Counted from the stretch's first letter, positions 17,466 to 27,399 are shown. The stretch is DNA of 51,589 bases from Candidatus Sedimenticola endophacoides (GCA_003062205.1 PQCP01000084.1:1-51589); one strand, 5' to 3'. Numbers and translations are program-made. The notes: generated by a model from the letters alone, not told the origin.

Positions 17466-18145
17466 CAGAAGCCGGGTTCGGACACCACTTCCAGGGTCTT
17501 GCTGACGATCTCCCCGAGGCGGCGCAGGTATTCGGTGCCCATGCCGGGGTGGAAGCGCTGCGCGTCATGGCTGCCGATGGCCAACAGTCCCAGCACCCCC
17601 TCCTCCTCCAGCGGGATCAAGGCGGTGGAGCCGATATCCCCGGCCTGGGACCCGAACAGGTAGTTGAGCTGGGTCTTGGGCAGGCGGCCGCAGCGCGGTT
17701 TTCCGTGGTGCAGGAAGGGGCGGAAGCCATCCAGGTCGGGATTGGCGTCGCCATCGGTTTCGGCCTGGGTGAACAGGTGCAACTCCACCGCGTCGGCCTG
17801 GAAGTCGTCGTGCAGCTTGTCCTCCAGGACGTTCACCACCTCGTCGAAGGAGACCGCGTTGAGCAGGGCGAGGGTGAGGGTGTGCATGCGCTGGCTGAGG
17901 AGGTCGTTCTCCCTGGCCACCTCGACGAAGCGGGCCAGCTGCTGTTTCTGCTCCGCCAGCTCCTGGCGCAGCGCCCGTACCTGGCGTTCGACCAGGGAGA
18001 CGGCCCCGTGCGCGCCATGGCTCAGCTCCAGCCCCGTCAGCAGTTCGGGGTTGTGCTGGAAAAAGTCGGGATTGGCCTGTAGGTAGTCGGCCACCTGCTG
18101 TACCGGATCCTCGGTCGCCTCGGCGTTCCCAGTCTGCGCGCTCAT
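17465..18145 (-). CDS. DUF484 family protein (GAF-like)
   Basis: The 226-residue protein starts at the ATG overlapping the dapF stop. [26 protein letters not shown] is the DUF484 N-terminal signature. A coiled coil (about residues 50-90, [22 protein letters not shown]) and a GAF-like domain (about 105-220) follow. It is always found between dapF and xerC in gammaproteobacteria; its role is unknown, possibly ligand sensing. The in-frame sequence upstream of this ATG is dapF in another frame. Confidence 0.9.
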   Translation of the reverse strand: MSAQTGNAEATEDPVQQVADYLQANPDFFQHNPELLTGLELSHGAHGAVSLVERQVRALRQELAEQKQQLARFVEVARENDLLSQRMHTLTLALLNAVSFDEVVNVLEDKLHDDFQADAVELHLFTQAETDGDANPDLDGFRPFLHHGKPRCGRLPKTQLNYLFGSQAGDIGSTALIPLEEEGVLGLLAIGSHDAQRFHPGMGTEYLRRLGEIVSKTLEVVSEPGF

Positions 18146-18972
18146 AACGTTATCCTGCCTTCGAAAACCGTCTCTGCCGGGCCACTCATCCACACGGGGT
18201 GGCCCTCTCCCGCCCACTCTATCACAAGATCCCCGCCGGGCAGACTCACCCGTACCCGTTCGTCGAGCAGTCCCTGAATCTGTCCGGAGACGACCGCGGC
18301 GCAGGCCCCGGTGCCACAGGCGAGGGTCTCTCCGGCGCCGCGCTCATACACCCGCAGACGGATGTGATCGCGTGAACCGATCTGCATGAAACCGACGTTG
18401 ACCCGCCGTGGAAAGTGCGGGTGTGATTCCAGCAGCGGCCCCAGGCGCGCCACGTCGGCCCGTTCCACGTCGGCCACTCGCAGAACCGCGTGAGGGTTGC
18501 CCATCGAGACGGCGCCGATCTCCAGGCTTTCACCGGCGGCCTCGATCCGGTAGCACGCCGCCCGGGCGTCGGCCCGGAACGGGATACGCTCCGGTTCCAG
18601 CACCGGGTCGCCCATGTTGACCCGCACCTGACCGTCCGCCTGCAGGAACAGGCGGATGTTGCCGGCGCGGGTGCCGACATCGATCCGCTCCTTGGCGCTC
18701 AGCCCCTTGTCGCGCACGAAGCGGGCAAAGCAGCGGGCGCCGTTTCCACACTGCTCCACCTCGGAGCCGTCGGCATTGATGATGCGGTAGTAGAAGTCGG
18801 TGGCGGGATCACGCGGGGCCTCCACCAGCAGGATCTGGTCGCAGCCGATGCCGACGCGCCGATCGGCGAGGCGGCGGCACTGTTCCGGGCTCAGGGCCAG
18901 CGGGCGGGCGGTGGCGTCGATCACCACGAAGTCGTTTCCCAGGCCGTGCATCTTTGTGAAATTCAGCAGCAT
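18142..18972 (-). CDS. dapF: Diaminopimelate epimerase
   Basis: The 276-residue PLP-independent racemase converts LL- to meso-diaminopimelate for lysine and peptidoglycan. The two active-site cysteines are C75 in EQCGNGARC and C219 in [10 protein letters not shown]. It starts [19 protein letters not shown], as in the family. lysA, which uses the product, lies just upstream on the same strand; the two are normally adjacent but are here separated by an inverted EAL gene of about 1.2 kb. Confidence 0.97.
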   Translation of the reverse strand: MLLNFTKMHGLGNDFVVIDATARPLALSPEQCRRLADRRVGIGCDQILLVEAPRDPATDFYYRIINADGSEVEQCGNGARCFARFVRDKGLSAKERIDVGTRAGNIRLFLQADGQVRVNMGDPVLEPERIPFRADARAACYRIEAAGESLEIGAVSMGNPHAVLRVADVERADVARLGPLLESHPHFPRRVNVGFMQIGSRDHIRLRVYERGAGETLACGTGACAAVVSGQIQGLLDERVRVSLPGGDLVIEWAGEGHPVWMSGPAETVFEGRITL

Positions 18973-19147
18973 GGGGCTAGGTTACCTCAATTGACCCGGG
19001 CGCAGGAATAGTGCGCATCACTCGCCGGGCTCCATGATCACCCGGCGCGTTGCCGTCTCTTTTGCGCGGAAGCCGTTATACTTAGGTGGCAGGGGCCGAG
19101 GGACGGAGCAGCCGTTTCCTGCGGGGCCGGGTGAAAGGGGCGCGACA

Positions 19148-20370
19148 ATGGGTGAGGCGGAAATCACGCTGGTCGATCTGGCCAAGGCGGTGGCGAATGA
19201 CGAGTTCGTCTTCTATTACCAGCCGCAGGTGTCGATGGTCACCGGCATCCTCAGCGGCGCCGAGGCGCTGTTGCGCTGGCGCAGGTCGGAGCGGGAGATC
19301 ATCTCCCCCGGGGAGTTCATCCCGCTCGCCGAGTCGTCCGGTTTCATCAAGGAGATCACCATCAACATGGTCTCCAAGCTGGTGCGTGATATCGTCATCG
19401 TCAACAACCTCAACCCCGCCCTGACTATCTCTTTCAATGCCTCGGCGAAGGATTTTTCCGGCTCCGGCCTGGTGGACGCCATCGAGCGGGAGGTGCGTGA
19501 CAATCAGGTGGCGATCGATGTCCTGCGGGTGGAGCTGACCGAGTCGGTGATCCTGGAGAGCGACGAGCACACCGCCGACAATCTGCGCCGCCTGGAGGCC
19601 CTCGGCGTCTCCCTGGAGATGGACGACTTCGGCACCGGCTTCTCCAGCCTGGACATGCTCGGGCAGTGGCCCTTCTCGGCGGTGAAATTGGATCAGGGCA
19701 TCATCAGCCGCATGCGCACTTCCGGCAAGAACCGCACCATCGCCCTCTCCAGCGTACGTATGGCCCACTCCCTCGGCATGGATATCGTGGCCGAGGGGAT
19801 CGAGTCGCGCGACTCCTATATCTTCCTGCAGAATGCCGGCTGTACCACCGGCCAGGGTTACTGGATCAGCAAGCCGCTGCCGCTGGAGGGTTTTCTCGTC
19901 TTCGCCAGCCGCGATCAGGAGTGGCCGGCGCTGCGCCTGGGGTTGTTCCACATGGCCCAGCTGGATCATATCCAGTGGCGCAAGACGCTGATGGAGGAGG
20001 TTTTTTTCCACAGCTTCGCGGATGGGGGCAGAGCCCGGGGGAGGTGCCGTCCTCGGCTGTCGAGCTGGATCACACCAGCTGCCGGCTCGGCAAGTGGTAC
20101 TACGGCCAGGGCCGGGAGTATTGCGGCGTGCCCCTGTTCGACAAGCTGGAGGCGCCCCATCGCCGGCTGCACGAGATCGGTGCCGAACTGGTGGAGGCGG
20201 CCAATCGGGGCGCCGACGGCGCGCGCATCACCTCCCTGATGCGCAGCCTCAGCGAGCAGTCGGCCCAGGTGATCCGCATTCTGCAGGAGCTGGAGAACAA
20301 CGAGTTGAGCCAGTTGCAGCAGGAGCACCCGGAGCTGGTGGCGATCCTGCTGCAGAAGGGGGTCGGCTGA
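19148..20370 (+). CDS. EAL-domain c-di-GMP phosphodiesterase with CZB tail, frameshifted
   Basis: The first frame (19148-20239) encodes an EAL domain at about residues 5-260 with all catalytic motifs: E39-A40-L41 in AEALLRW, ELTES, DDFGTGFSSL (D159, D160), K180 and AEGIES (E216). It goes on with LDHIQWRKTL, the start of a CZB zinc-binding domain. The rest of that domain (DHTSCRLGKWYYG, PHRRLHEIG) is in the -1 frame up to 20370. One missing G in the run at 20024-20028 would explain the break, so the zinc site is split between frames. CZB domains bind zinc and respond to hypochlorite. It points opposite to lysA and dapF and sits between them, so it looks like a later insertion. A sequencing error is possible. 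Confidence 0.8.
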
Positions 20371-21618
20371 TCAGGGCAGCAGCTGTTCGCCCAGGTAGAG
20401 CTCCTCGATGCGCTCGCGCCGCCGCACCAGGTGCATCTGATCCCCATCGACCATCACCTCCGGGGCCCGTGGACGGCTGTTGTAGTTGGAGCTCATGGTG
20501 AAGCCGTAGGCGCCGCTGGAGCGCACCGCCAGCAGATCCCCTTCGCTCAGTTCGAGGCGGCGCTCCTTGCCGAGAAAATCCCCGGTCTCACAGATCGGCC
20601 CCACCAGGTCGTAGCTGCCGCTGCGTCCGCCGCCGTTGCGCCGTACCGGCACGATCTCCTGGCGGGCCTGGTAGAGGGTGGGACGCAGCAGGTCGTTCAT
20701 CGCCGCGTCGATCAGGGCGAACTCCTTGGCCGGGGTCTGTTTCAGGTACTCCACCCGGGTCAGCAGCACACCGGCGTTGCCGGCGATGGCGCGCCCCGGC
20801 TCGATGAAGATTTCGTAGGGCACCTCGCCCAGGCGCTCGGCGATGGCCCGGGCATACTCCGCGGGCTGTGGGGGTTGCTCATCGGTGTAGCGGATCCCCA
20901 GGCCGCCGCCCAGGTCGAGGTGATCGACCTCGATGCCGGTGGCCTTGAGCCGCGCCACCAGGCTCATCAGCCGGTCGAGGGCGTCCAGGAAGGGTCCGGT
21001 ATCGGTCAGCTGGGAGCCGATGTGGCAGTCCACACCGGAGATGCGCAGGTTGGGCAGGGCGCGGGCGCGTTGATAGACCTTCAGCGCCTGGTCGATGTCG
21101 ATGCCGAACTTGTTCTCCTTAAGGCCGGTGGAGATGTAGGGGTGGGTCTTGGCGTCGACATCGGGATTGACCCGCAGCGCCACCGGGGCCACCCGGCCCA
21201 TCTCGCCGGCCACCTGGTCGAGCCGCTCCAGCTCCGCAGCTGATTCCACGTTGAAGCAGCGGATGCCCACCTCCAGGGCGCGGCGCATCTCCTGGTGGCG
21301 CTTGCCGACGCCGGAGAAGACCACCTTGCCGGGGTCGCCGCCAGCGGCCAGCACCCGCTCCAGTTCACCCTGGGAGACGATGTCGAAGCCGGAACCGAGG
21401 CGTGCGAAGAGGTTGAGTACCGCTAGATTGGAGTTGGCCTTGACCGCGTAGCAGATCAGGTGCGGGCGGCCCCGGAAGGCGTCGTCGAAGGCGTGCCAGT
21501 GGCGCTCCAGGGTGGCCCGGGAGTATACGTAGCAGGGGGTGCCGAAGCGTTCGGCGACGCGCGCCAGAGGCACCTCCTCGGCATAGAGCTGGTCATCCCG
21601 GTAGTTGAAGTGGTCCAT
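20371..21618 (-). CDS. lysA: Diaminopimelate decarboxylase
   Basis: The 415-residue PLP enzyme of alanine-racemase fold makes L-lysine from meso-diaminopimelate. The PLP lysine is K60 in LICYAVKANSN. Other signatures are FDIVSQGELERVLAAG, HIGSQLTD, LDLGGGLGIRY, EPGRAIAGNAG and CETGDF. Length is typical. It begins 6 bp downstream of lptM, the usual lptM-lysA pairing, and meets the EAL gene tail-to-tail with adjoining stops. Confidence 0.97.
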   Translation of the reverse strand: MDHFNYRDDQLYAEEVPLARVAERFGTPCYVYSRATLERHWHAFDDAFRGRPHLICYAVKANSNLAVLNLFARLGSGFDIVSQGELERVLAAGGDPGKVVFSGVGKRHQEMRRALEVGIRCFNVESAAELERLDQVAGEMGRVAPVALRVNPDVDAKTHPYISTGLKENKFGIDIDQALKVYQRARALPNLRISGVDCHIGSQLTDTGPFLDALDRLMSLVARLKATGIEVDHLDLGGGLGIRYTDEQPPQPAEYARAIAERLGEVPYEIFIEPGRAIAGNAGVLLTRVEYLKQTPAKEFALIDAAMNDLLRPTLYQARQEIVPVRRNGGGRSGSYDLVGPICETGDFLGKERRLELSEGDLLAVRSSGAYGFTMSSNYNSRPRAPEVMVDGDQMHLVRRRERIEELYLGEQLLP

Positions 21619-21624
21619 GCAGGT

Positions 21625-21777
21625 TCAGTCCCTGGCCTCATCGGCGCGCTCGCGGGTCTGTTCCACCGCCTGGTCCGGCAGGTAGAGGTCCCCCTTCTGG
21701 CCGCAGGCGCTGAGCATGCTGCCGGTGCCCAGGAAGGCGATGGTGAGCCAGAGGATGTAGCGTGGCCAGCAGTGCAT
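21625..21777 (-). CDS. lptM: LPS translocon maturation chaperone LptM
   Basis: This small lipoprotein of 50 residues starts at ATG 21777. The hydrophobic signal WPRYILWLTIAFLGTG is followed by the lipobox LSAC and then GQKGDLYLP, the invariant start of mature LptM (YifL). LptM helps disulfide maturation of the LptDE outer-membrane LPS translocon. Its location just before lysA is conserved across gammaproteobacteria. Confidence 0.88.
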   Translation of the reverse strand: MHCWPRYILWLTIAFLGTGSMLSACGQKGDLYLPDQAVEQTRERADEARD

Positions 21778-21851
21778 AGTGGTGTACTCCGTGTGGTGGA
21801 TGGGCGCCCGTTGGACAAGGAGGGCAGTATAAACCCCGCTGTTGCGGAGGA

Positions 21852-22979
21852 TCAAAGGTTGAGCTGCTGCAGGGCGTGATTGATGCGCCCCTCCAGGCGC
21901 CGCTTGTATTTGAGCAGTTCGATCGTGGCCCACTCCTTGCGGGCGGCCGGTCCGGAGAGTTCCAGGGAGGTGAGGTAGATGGGGTAGGTCTGGCGGCGGC
22001 TGCGCCGCGACACCACATGGCGTGCCACCTCCTGGTAGATCCCCGACCCCAGTTGCAGGGAGTCGAATTCGGTGTCGCCGCAGATCAGCAGGAATGGGGT
22101 GAGGTTGAGATCGAGGCCGCTGCTCACCGCCTTGAGTTCCAGGTACTCGGCGGGCAGTTCGGTGGCGCCGAGGCGGCGCCGGGCGGCGGTGAACCGGCCC
22201 TGGGGATCGCGCTCCAGGCGATAGAAGCTGGGGCCGTCGAGGAAGCCGGGTTCGGGCGGGGCGTCGGCGAGCAGATTGCGCAGGTAGGAGAGTCCATTGA
22301 AGAAGCGCTGCTGCTGGGCTACCAGGTAGTGCTCGTCGGTGCCCTGCAGGTGCTGATAGAAGAGCGCCCCCTGTTCATCGAGTACGTAGATGTGGCTCTG
22401 CTCCCGGGCCGCGGTGTAGAAAATCTGGATCAGCCCCGGCTGGTTTTGCCGGAAGATCTCGGGCAGCGGGGTGTCGGTCAGGGTGTGGCGGTCGATGACC
22501 ACGGGGCGGAATTCGTCGTTGGGCAGCGACAGGATCTCCAGCAGCTCCTGCCAGTTGGGCGCCGGGTAGGCGCTGAAGCCGTTGCTCTCGCGGTGGTGCA
22601 GAAAGTGGTAGCCGTCGCCCGCCTGTAGCAAATAGCGCGCCTCCAGCCCCGTCCCCCGGGGTCCGAAACAGTGGGCGACATCGTTGAACAGCTGCTCCAC
22701 CCGCTGGGCGATGGTGCCGCTCCTGGCGGAGGCGAAGCCGAACGCCCGGGCCTTTACCGGGGGCTTGCCGGGACGTGGCAGAAGGGTCATCTGCAGGTAA
22801 TGGCAGAGCGCTTCGAGCAGGCCGTCGATGCCCCGGAAGCGCTGTACCAGGGTCTCACCCCAGCTGGTATGGATCAGCTGCTCTATATCGGCTACCAAAA
22901 ACTGGTGGGCGGAGCCGAAACTCAACGGGTCGCTGCGGTTGGATGTGAGCTGTTTACCCTCCTTTGACAGATGGGCCAT
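21852..22979 (-). pseudogene. cyaA: Class I adenylate cyclase, C-terminal part after an in-frame amber codon
   Basis: Translation from ATG 22979 begins MAHLSKEGKQLTSNRSDPLSFG, a mid-protein motif of class I adenylate cyclases (HLSKEGKQLTSNRSDPLSYG). The upstream codons in the same frame read RHCLLFPNVGTDPM and join without a shift to the preceding reading frame through a TAG at 23022-23024. This is therefore the regulatory C-terminal half of one gene and not a separate gene. It could be expressed by re-initiation at 22979. lptM and lysA follow on the same strand. Confidence 0.8.
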
Positions 22980-23021
22980 CGGATCGGTGCCGACGTTGGG
23001 AAACAGCAGGCAGTGCCGGGC

Positions 23022-24701
23022 CTAGGGCTGGGCCAGGAGCTGCTCCGGGGGGACCTCGGCGTGGGCCTTGTGCAGTGCGACCTGCTGGCGGATGATCTCG
23101 GTCAGGGCGTGTAGCTCCTCCTGGGTTACCGGGCCGCCGGAAGGGTAGAGGCTGAAGCGGGTGCCCTGGTCGATGACGCCGTTGATCAGGCACCAGGCGA
23201 GCATCTCCACCAGGCTGTTGGTGGTTTTCGAGGCGCGGGTCACCTCGGCCTCGTCCTCGTCGATGTTGCCCAGATAGAGTTGCCAGTGGGCGCCGCCCCC
23301 CGCCCGCACGCGGTGCAGGGAGATCTGGCGTTCGCTGAGGTCGCGGGTGATGCCGGGATTGATGTGGTCGATTTTGCCCGGGCGCTTCTCCAGGGCGGTG
23401 TAGAGTTTGCGCCCGAGCAGGCTCAGCTCGGTGGGGTCGATGCGATGCCCGCGGCCGTGGGTGCGGGCGAAATCGGTCAGCAGCCGGTAGCTGTGGGTCA
23501 GCTCGCGCACCAGCAGGTTGCGCTCCTCCTGCACCTCGTTGATGCTCCACTGCTGGCGTGAATCGAGGCCGAACAGTCTGGCCTGACTCCAGTCCCACTC
23601 GCCGACCAGCTTCCGCAGAAGCTGTCTCTGCCACCGTTCACTGGCGCCCGCGCCGCCCCGGCTCAGGTGCTGGCCGGTCTTGAAATAGAAGCAGCGGCGG
23701 GCCAGGTCGAGCCGGTTGGTCTCCTCCCGTCTTCGCAGGTAGCGCTCCACCCGGCGGTACATCAGGACATAAGGGTCGAGTTCCGTCTCCTCGGTGGTGC
23801 CGTCATAGACCGCCTGTTTGATCTCCTGGCAGATCCAGCGGATGGAGGGGAACTCCTGGGCGTAGGACTCGGTCAGCAGCAGCTTGAGTACCGATTTGTA
23901 GGGCGAGTGGATGCCCTTGTAGAGTTGCCAGTGGGCCGCACCGAAGAACTCACCGGCGGGCAGGGCCTCCAGGCCGCCGAAATCGAGATAGTCGGAGGCG
24001 TCCACGAAGCGTTTGTCGATCAGCATGTCGGCGTAGGCCCGGTAGTTCTCCTCTTCGGACGGGGGGATGAACCACCACAGCGGCGGCCGTCCGGCCAGCA
24101 TCACCGCCGTGCGGTAGAACTCCTCCAGCAGCAGGTGGGGCTCCGATGAGCCGCTGCTCTCATGGGACAGGCTGTCGCGCTTGCCGGTGCGGAAGGTCTC
24201 GACATTGACCAGAAAAAAGTGCACCTCCAGGGCCAGCTCCGCCGCCCACGCCTCCAGCCGGGCGGCCTTCTGGCGCAGGGCCTCGACCTCGTCCGGGGCG
24301 AGGCGCGGGTCATGGCAGAGCCAGATGTCGAAGTCGCTGCCCGAGGTGTGGCCGATGCTGCCGATGCTGCCCATCAGGTAGAGGCCGAGGATGTTGAAGC
24401 GGCGGTGCGCTTTGCGCTCCGGGGCGAAGCTGCGGCACAGCGACTTGGCGGCCAGGATGGTGTCGCGGTCCGGAGCGTAATCGGGCAGGCCCGCCGGGGT
24501 GTCGGAGTTGATAAAGCCCGGCAGCAGCGGGTGGTTGATGTGAAACAGCAGCGGGATCAGCTCAATGACGATCTGCTGGGTGTGGCGCAGTTCGCCCCGG
24601 ATGCGCTCGATACGGATTTTGTGCAGGGCGAGAAAGCGCTCACGGATGATCCGCAGATCCTTGCGGCCGATGCCCTCGCGCTGGTCGATCGCCTCCGCCA
24701 T
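23022..24701 (-). pseudogene. cyaA: Class I adenylate cyclase, catalytic N-terminal part ending at an amber codon
   Basis: The segment encodes the first 559 residues of a class I adenylate cyclase (ATP to cAMP), starting MAEAIDQREGIGRKDLR. The nucleotidyltransferase-type signature MGSIGSIGHTSGSDFDIW (110-127, with D123 and D125) and DKRFVDASDYLDFGGLEALP are intact. It ends ...PPEQLLAQP-TAG, and the next 309 nt or more continue the family sequence in the same frame. Restoring one sense codon would give a 949-residue protein. In E. coli the N-terminal half alone is catalytically active, so this piece could still make cAMP without the regulatory domain. A C-to-T change (CAG to TAG) or a base-call error is the simplest cause. 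Confidence 0.82.
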
Positions 24702-24720
24702 GTCCGCTCCACGGCAGGCG

Positions 24721-25539
24721 CTAGGCGCTCTGTTGCCGGGGCTCGTCCCGCAGCAGGTTGCCCTGGGCGCGCAGCAGCAGGCGGCGCGGGTCATCTCCCT
24801 TCCGCCACATGGTGATGCCGAAGCGCAGGCGGTAGCCGCGGTTGCCTTCGCCGTCGCACAGGTTGAGGTGGAGGAAGCCCTCCTCGATGGATCTCATCAG
24901 GGTAGAGCTATCCGCCTCCCCGGTCTCCGGCAGCAGGATGATGAACAGGTCGTGGTCCCAGCGGCCGACGACGTCGGCCCAGCGCAGGCGGTTGCGTAGA
25001 AAGCGGCTGGTGGCCAGCACGAGGTCGTCGGGGAGCGGGCCCGGTAGCGGCGGTTGGTGTTCGAGGGCGATCATCACCACGCTGAGCGGGTTGTGATAGC
25101 GCCGGGTGCGGGTCACCTGGCTGCCTAGGGCGTGACCGATGGCGCGCGGGTTGGCCAGGCCGGTGAGCGCATCGGTGATGGTCAGCGCCTGCACCTCCCG
25201 GGACAGCCGCTCGTTCTCCTGGGCCAGTTCCAGCGCCTCGGTGATGTCGGTGAAGAATAGCAGGGTGGTGGCGTCGCCGGTTTCGCCCAGGGTCCACTGC
25301 AACCAGGCCTGCGGCTGGCACAGATTCTGTACCGCCCCCGCCTCCTGGGTCGGGTCGATGGGGCGCTTCAGCGGCAGTCGTTCCAGGGGCTGGCCGACAA
25401 GATCCTCGGCCGCGGCGTCGAGCAGCTTCAGCAATGTGGCGCTGACCCAGAAGATGGTCCCCGAGGGGTCGAGGGCCAGACTGCCGCATGGGCACTGCTC
25501 CAGGAACTGGTACGGGTCGGGTGTGATTTTGTTATCCAT
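24721..25539 (-). CDS. PAS-GGDEF protein with degenerate GGDEF motif
   Basis: The 272-residue cytosolic protein has a PAS domain (about residues 15-115, CGSLALDPSGTIFWVSATLLKLL) joined by the signalling helix LELAQENERLSREVQALTI and the linker TDALTGLANPRAI to a GGDEF domain. The active-site loop reads VVGRWDHDLFIILLP where active diguanylate cyclases have GGDEF, so catalysis is unlikely; it may act as a GTP- or partner-binding module. I chose ATG 25539 (MDNKITPDPYQF). It stops 19 bp before cyaA on the same strand, suggesting co-transcription with the adenylate cyclase. Confidence 0.85.
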   Translation of the reverse strand: MDNKITPDPYQFLEQCPCGSLALDPSGTIFWVSATLLKLLDAAAEDLVGQPLERLPLKRPIDPTQEAGAVQNLCQPQAWLQWTLGETGDATTLLFFTDITEALELAQENERLSREVQALTITDALTGLANPRAIGHALGSQVTRTRRYHNPLSVVMIALEHQPPLPGPLPDDLVLATSRFLRNRLRWADVVGRWDHDLFIILLPETGEADSSTLMRSIEEGFLHLNLCDGEGNRGYRLRFGITMWRKGDDPRRLLLRAQGNLLRDEPRQQSA

Positions 25540-25957
25540 GGCGCATCCCTGGTCCGCTGGCGCGGAGTGTTGGCGTGACGGTCGCTGCACCGGTATTTCC
25601 CCGATGAATACAGCGGCATTCAGGGGGGAAGCTTTAACCCGGATAATTCACCGTTACGGTTGTCTCGCATGCGTGAGCGGGTGCGCGATGGGGTGGATGG
25701 CGTAGCCGCTGTTGCGTGGGTGATCGGCAAGCGCTTCCCAAAACGTGGGACGTGGCGGGGATTCCCGGGTCGATGATCCCAACTATAGGGTGTCCTGGAC
25801 ATCTCCGGCAAGCCGGAGCGAGGTGAATTTGGAGGTCGGTCACAGCGCCGCGCCGCCATCGTCCATCCGGCGAGGATTCGCATTCCCCGGCGCGGGCCGT
25901 GACGGCGGCGCCCCTGGCCGGTTACGGGAGCGGGAGCGCGTTGGGGTATTTCAGGGC
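25540..25957. other. 418-bp stretch without a recognisable gene
   Basis: The region upstream of the PAS-GGDEF gene holds no convincing coding frame on either strand. It ends where the first transposase fragment of the mobile mosaic begins. It should contain the promoter of the GGDEF-cyaA-lptM-lysA run; no clear -35/-10 pair was seen. Confidence 0.5.
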
Positions 25958-25967
25958 CACGGTAAAT

Positions 25968-26180
25968 CTACGCTCCGGCAAAATTCCCATTACGTGGCAT
26001 CGCGTTACGCGTCATTTTCAAAATATCGAATACCGCCCGGGTATTGAGCAGAAGCTTTTTCATTTTCTCTGGGATTGACTCATCGGTTTTCTTGCCCTTG
26101 AGTAGACCGATGGCAAAGCGTCGCAATCGTGAGATGTTTTCCGGGCCATGTCCGGTTCGGATGCGGCTACGATCTTCGTC
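25968..26180 (-). pseudogene. ISAs1-like transposase, C-terminal fragment A
   Basis: On the minus strand the peptide DEDRSRIRTGHGPENISR, then LRRFAIGLLKGKK, then VFDILKMTRNA, to a TAG stop, matches the C-terminus of DDE transposases of the ISAs1/H-repeat type. The 5' end is cut exactly at CTAG, after which an IS1380 end begins (26185). The same fragment recurs at 26597-26809. Confidence 0.65.
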
Positions 26181-26184
26181 CTAG

Positions 26185-26392
26185 CCCGAATTATTCATAA
26201 AAAAGGGCGCACCTCGTTCAACCAATTGATATAATTGGTATTTCGCCAAAAACGCTTCGGTGAAGCTAAACGAGGTCGCCCCATGTCCAAGTCTACCCAA
26301 GAACCGCTGAGATTTCTCCCCGTTGACGGCCTGAGCGTGCGTGGCGATTTTGACGGCGGCGCCTTGTCCTCGGATTTCGGTCCCATGATTCT
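26185..26392 (+). pseudogene. IS1380-family left end with transposase N-terminus
   Basis: The segment begins with the terminal repeat CCCGAATTATTCATAA. A start codon at 26283 opens MSKSTQEPLRFLPVDGL, then RGDFDGGALSSDFGPMIL, the N-terminus of IS1380-family transposases (FDGGxxxSDxGxxLL). After about 36 codons the sequence jumps to unrelated DNA at the ATTCT near 26392. The flank CTAG fits the YTAR target seen for this element throughout the window. Confidence 0.75.
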
Positions 26393-26588
26393 GTGCATGA
26401 CCAGATTATCTGCGGTAGATTCCGCCCATCCTGTCCACAATCCCTGATGGATAAAGAAGAACCCCCTCGAACAACTTGAACATTGTCCGAGGGGACGGTC
26501 TCCTGTGTTCTTCGCCAAAAGAGCAAGGAGACCCGTTGAGTGTGCCACGCTTTTCTATCCGATCCCACCTTCTACCGCCGCCTGGGCA
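26393..26588 (+). pseudogene. Leader and first codons of a transposon gene
   Basis: The segment contains a 7-bp hairpin (CCCCTCG at 26463, CGAGGGG at 26488) followed by the opening codons of a gene reading ...CHAFLSDPTFYRRLG, identical to 28042-28103, where the gene goes further. The copy is cut after 20 codons or so by the second ISAs1-like fragment. It belongs to the same broken transposon as the piece at 28042. Confidence 0.45.
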
Positions 26589-26596
26589 CGGTAAAT

Positions 26597-26809
26597 CTAC
26601 GCTCCGGCAAAATTCCCATTACGTGGCATCGCGTTACGCGTCATTTTCAAAATATCGAATACCGCCCGGGTATTGAGCAGAAGCTTTTTCATTTTCTCTG
26701 GGATTGACTCATCGGTTTTCTTGCCCTTGAGTAGACCGATGGCAAAGCGTCGCAATCGTGAGATGTTTTCCGGGCCATGTCCGGTTCGGATGCGGCTACG
26801 ATCTTCGTC
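26597..26809 (-). pseudogene. ISAs1-like transposase, C-terminal fragment B
   Basis: It is identical in reading to fragment A, 629 bp downstream, and is cut at the same CTAG. Here the IS1380 end that follows (26814) is the right end (CCCGAATGTTTC) and not the left end. Two insertions of one element at the same base in opposite orientation, or an assembly join, would give this pattern. Confidence 0.6.
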
Positions 26810-26813
26810 CTAG

Positions 26814-26954
26814 CCCGAATGTTTCATAAACCATTAGGTGACCACAAATACCGTACAACCAGACTAGGGTATTAGCCGAGAACTAGGCAGGCCGGTAACT
26901 GTTAGCGGGGCGACGATCATTTTTTCGGGGTTGTAGCGTCCATTTGGCGCGGCT
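26814..26954 (-). mobile_element. IS1380-family right end
   Basis: The outer terminal repeat CCCGAATGTTTCATAA matches the left-end repeat in 14 of 16 positions. Inward on the minus strand lies the end of the transposase frame (RAKWTLQPRKNDRRP then a stop). This copy runs 11 bp further inward than the other right ends in the window before meeting CAAG and the 296-bp repeat. Confidence 0.65.
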
Positions 26955-26958
26955 CAAG

Positions 26959-27254
26959 AGTGTCGCTACCTCGTGAAAGATTTTGGGACATCCCAGTCCC
27001 CAAAATCGACTCGCCAACGCGACAGCCGTTACTGCCCCGACCGTCCTGCGCTCATCACGACTCCGTCCCGCACATTGCAGCAAAGCTGCTCGTGCGCAAC
27101 TCCGTCATGATGACCACAATGACTCTACGGCGTGTCGGATGCGCTATTTGTATGCCCTACGTCACTCCCTATCGGTCGTAACTGCGGCCATACAACCGCG
27201 CCTACGCCTATCGGGGACTAACCGCCTTCGCTTCGCTCTCCATGGCGGTTAGCG
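26959..27254 (+). repeat. 296-bp repeat element, copy 2
   Basis: It has the same sequence and ends as copy 1, preceded by CAAG (26955-26958) inside the right-end part of an IS1380 element. On the right it abuts TTCGCAAAAAACC, the start of a segment carrying an IS110 3' end. It forms the left part of a direct repeat of about 763 bp that recurs at 28221. Confidence 0.85.
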
Positions 27255-27399
27255 TTCGCAAAAAACCTGTCAAGCACTTTTTTCGATTTTGTATGGTGAA
27301 TAGTTACGTCTGAGATTTGTTGCTAAGACTGGAAGATTTTCGCAAAAAACCTGTCAAGCACTTTTTTCGATTTTGTATGGTGAATAGTTACATCTGCGC
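27255..27399 (+). repeat. Tandem 58-bp repeat
   Basis: TTCGCAAAAAACCTGTCAAG and the bases after it occur at 27255-27312 and again at 27342-27399, with one visible difference (ACGTCTG versus ACATCTG) and a 29-bp spacer. The pair is duplicated as part of the larger direct repeat (28520-28664). It may be the junction of two insertion-sequence ends. Confidence 0.5.

Noticed and set aside
23022..23024. Amber codon read as pyrrolysine in cyaA
   Set aside because: Neighbouring genes (hslU, parA, the crotonase gene, the GGDEF gene) end normally at TAG, no pyl genes are visible, and adenylate cyclases are not known pyrrolysine proteins.
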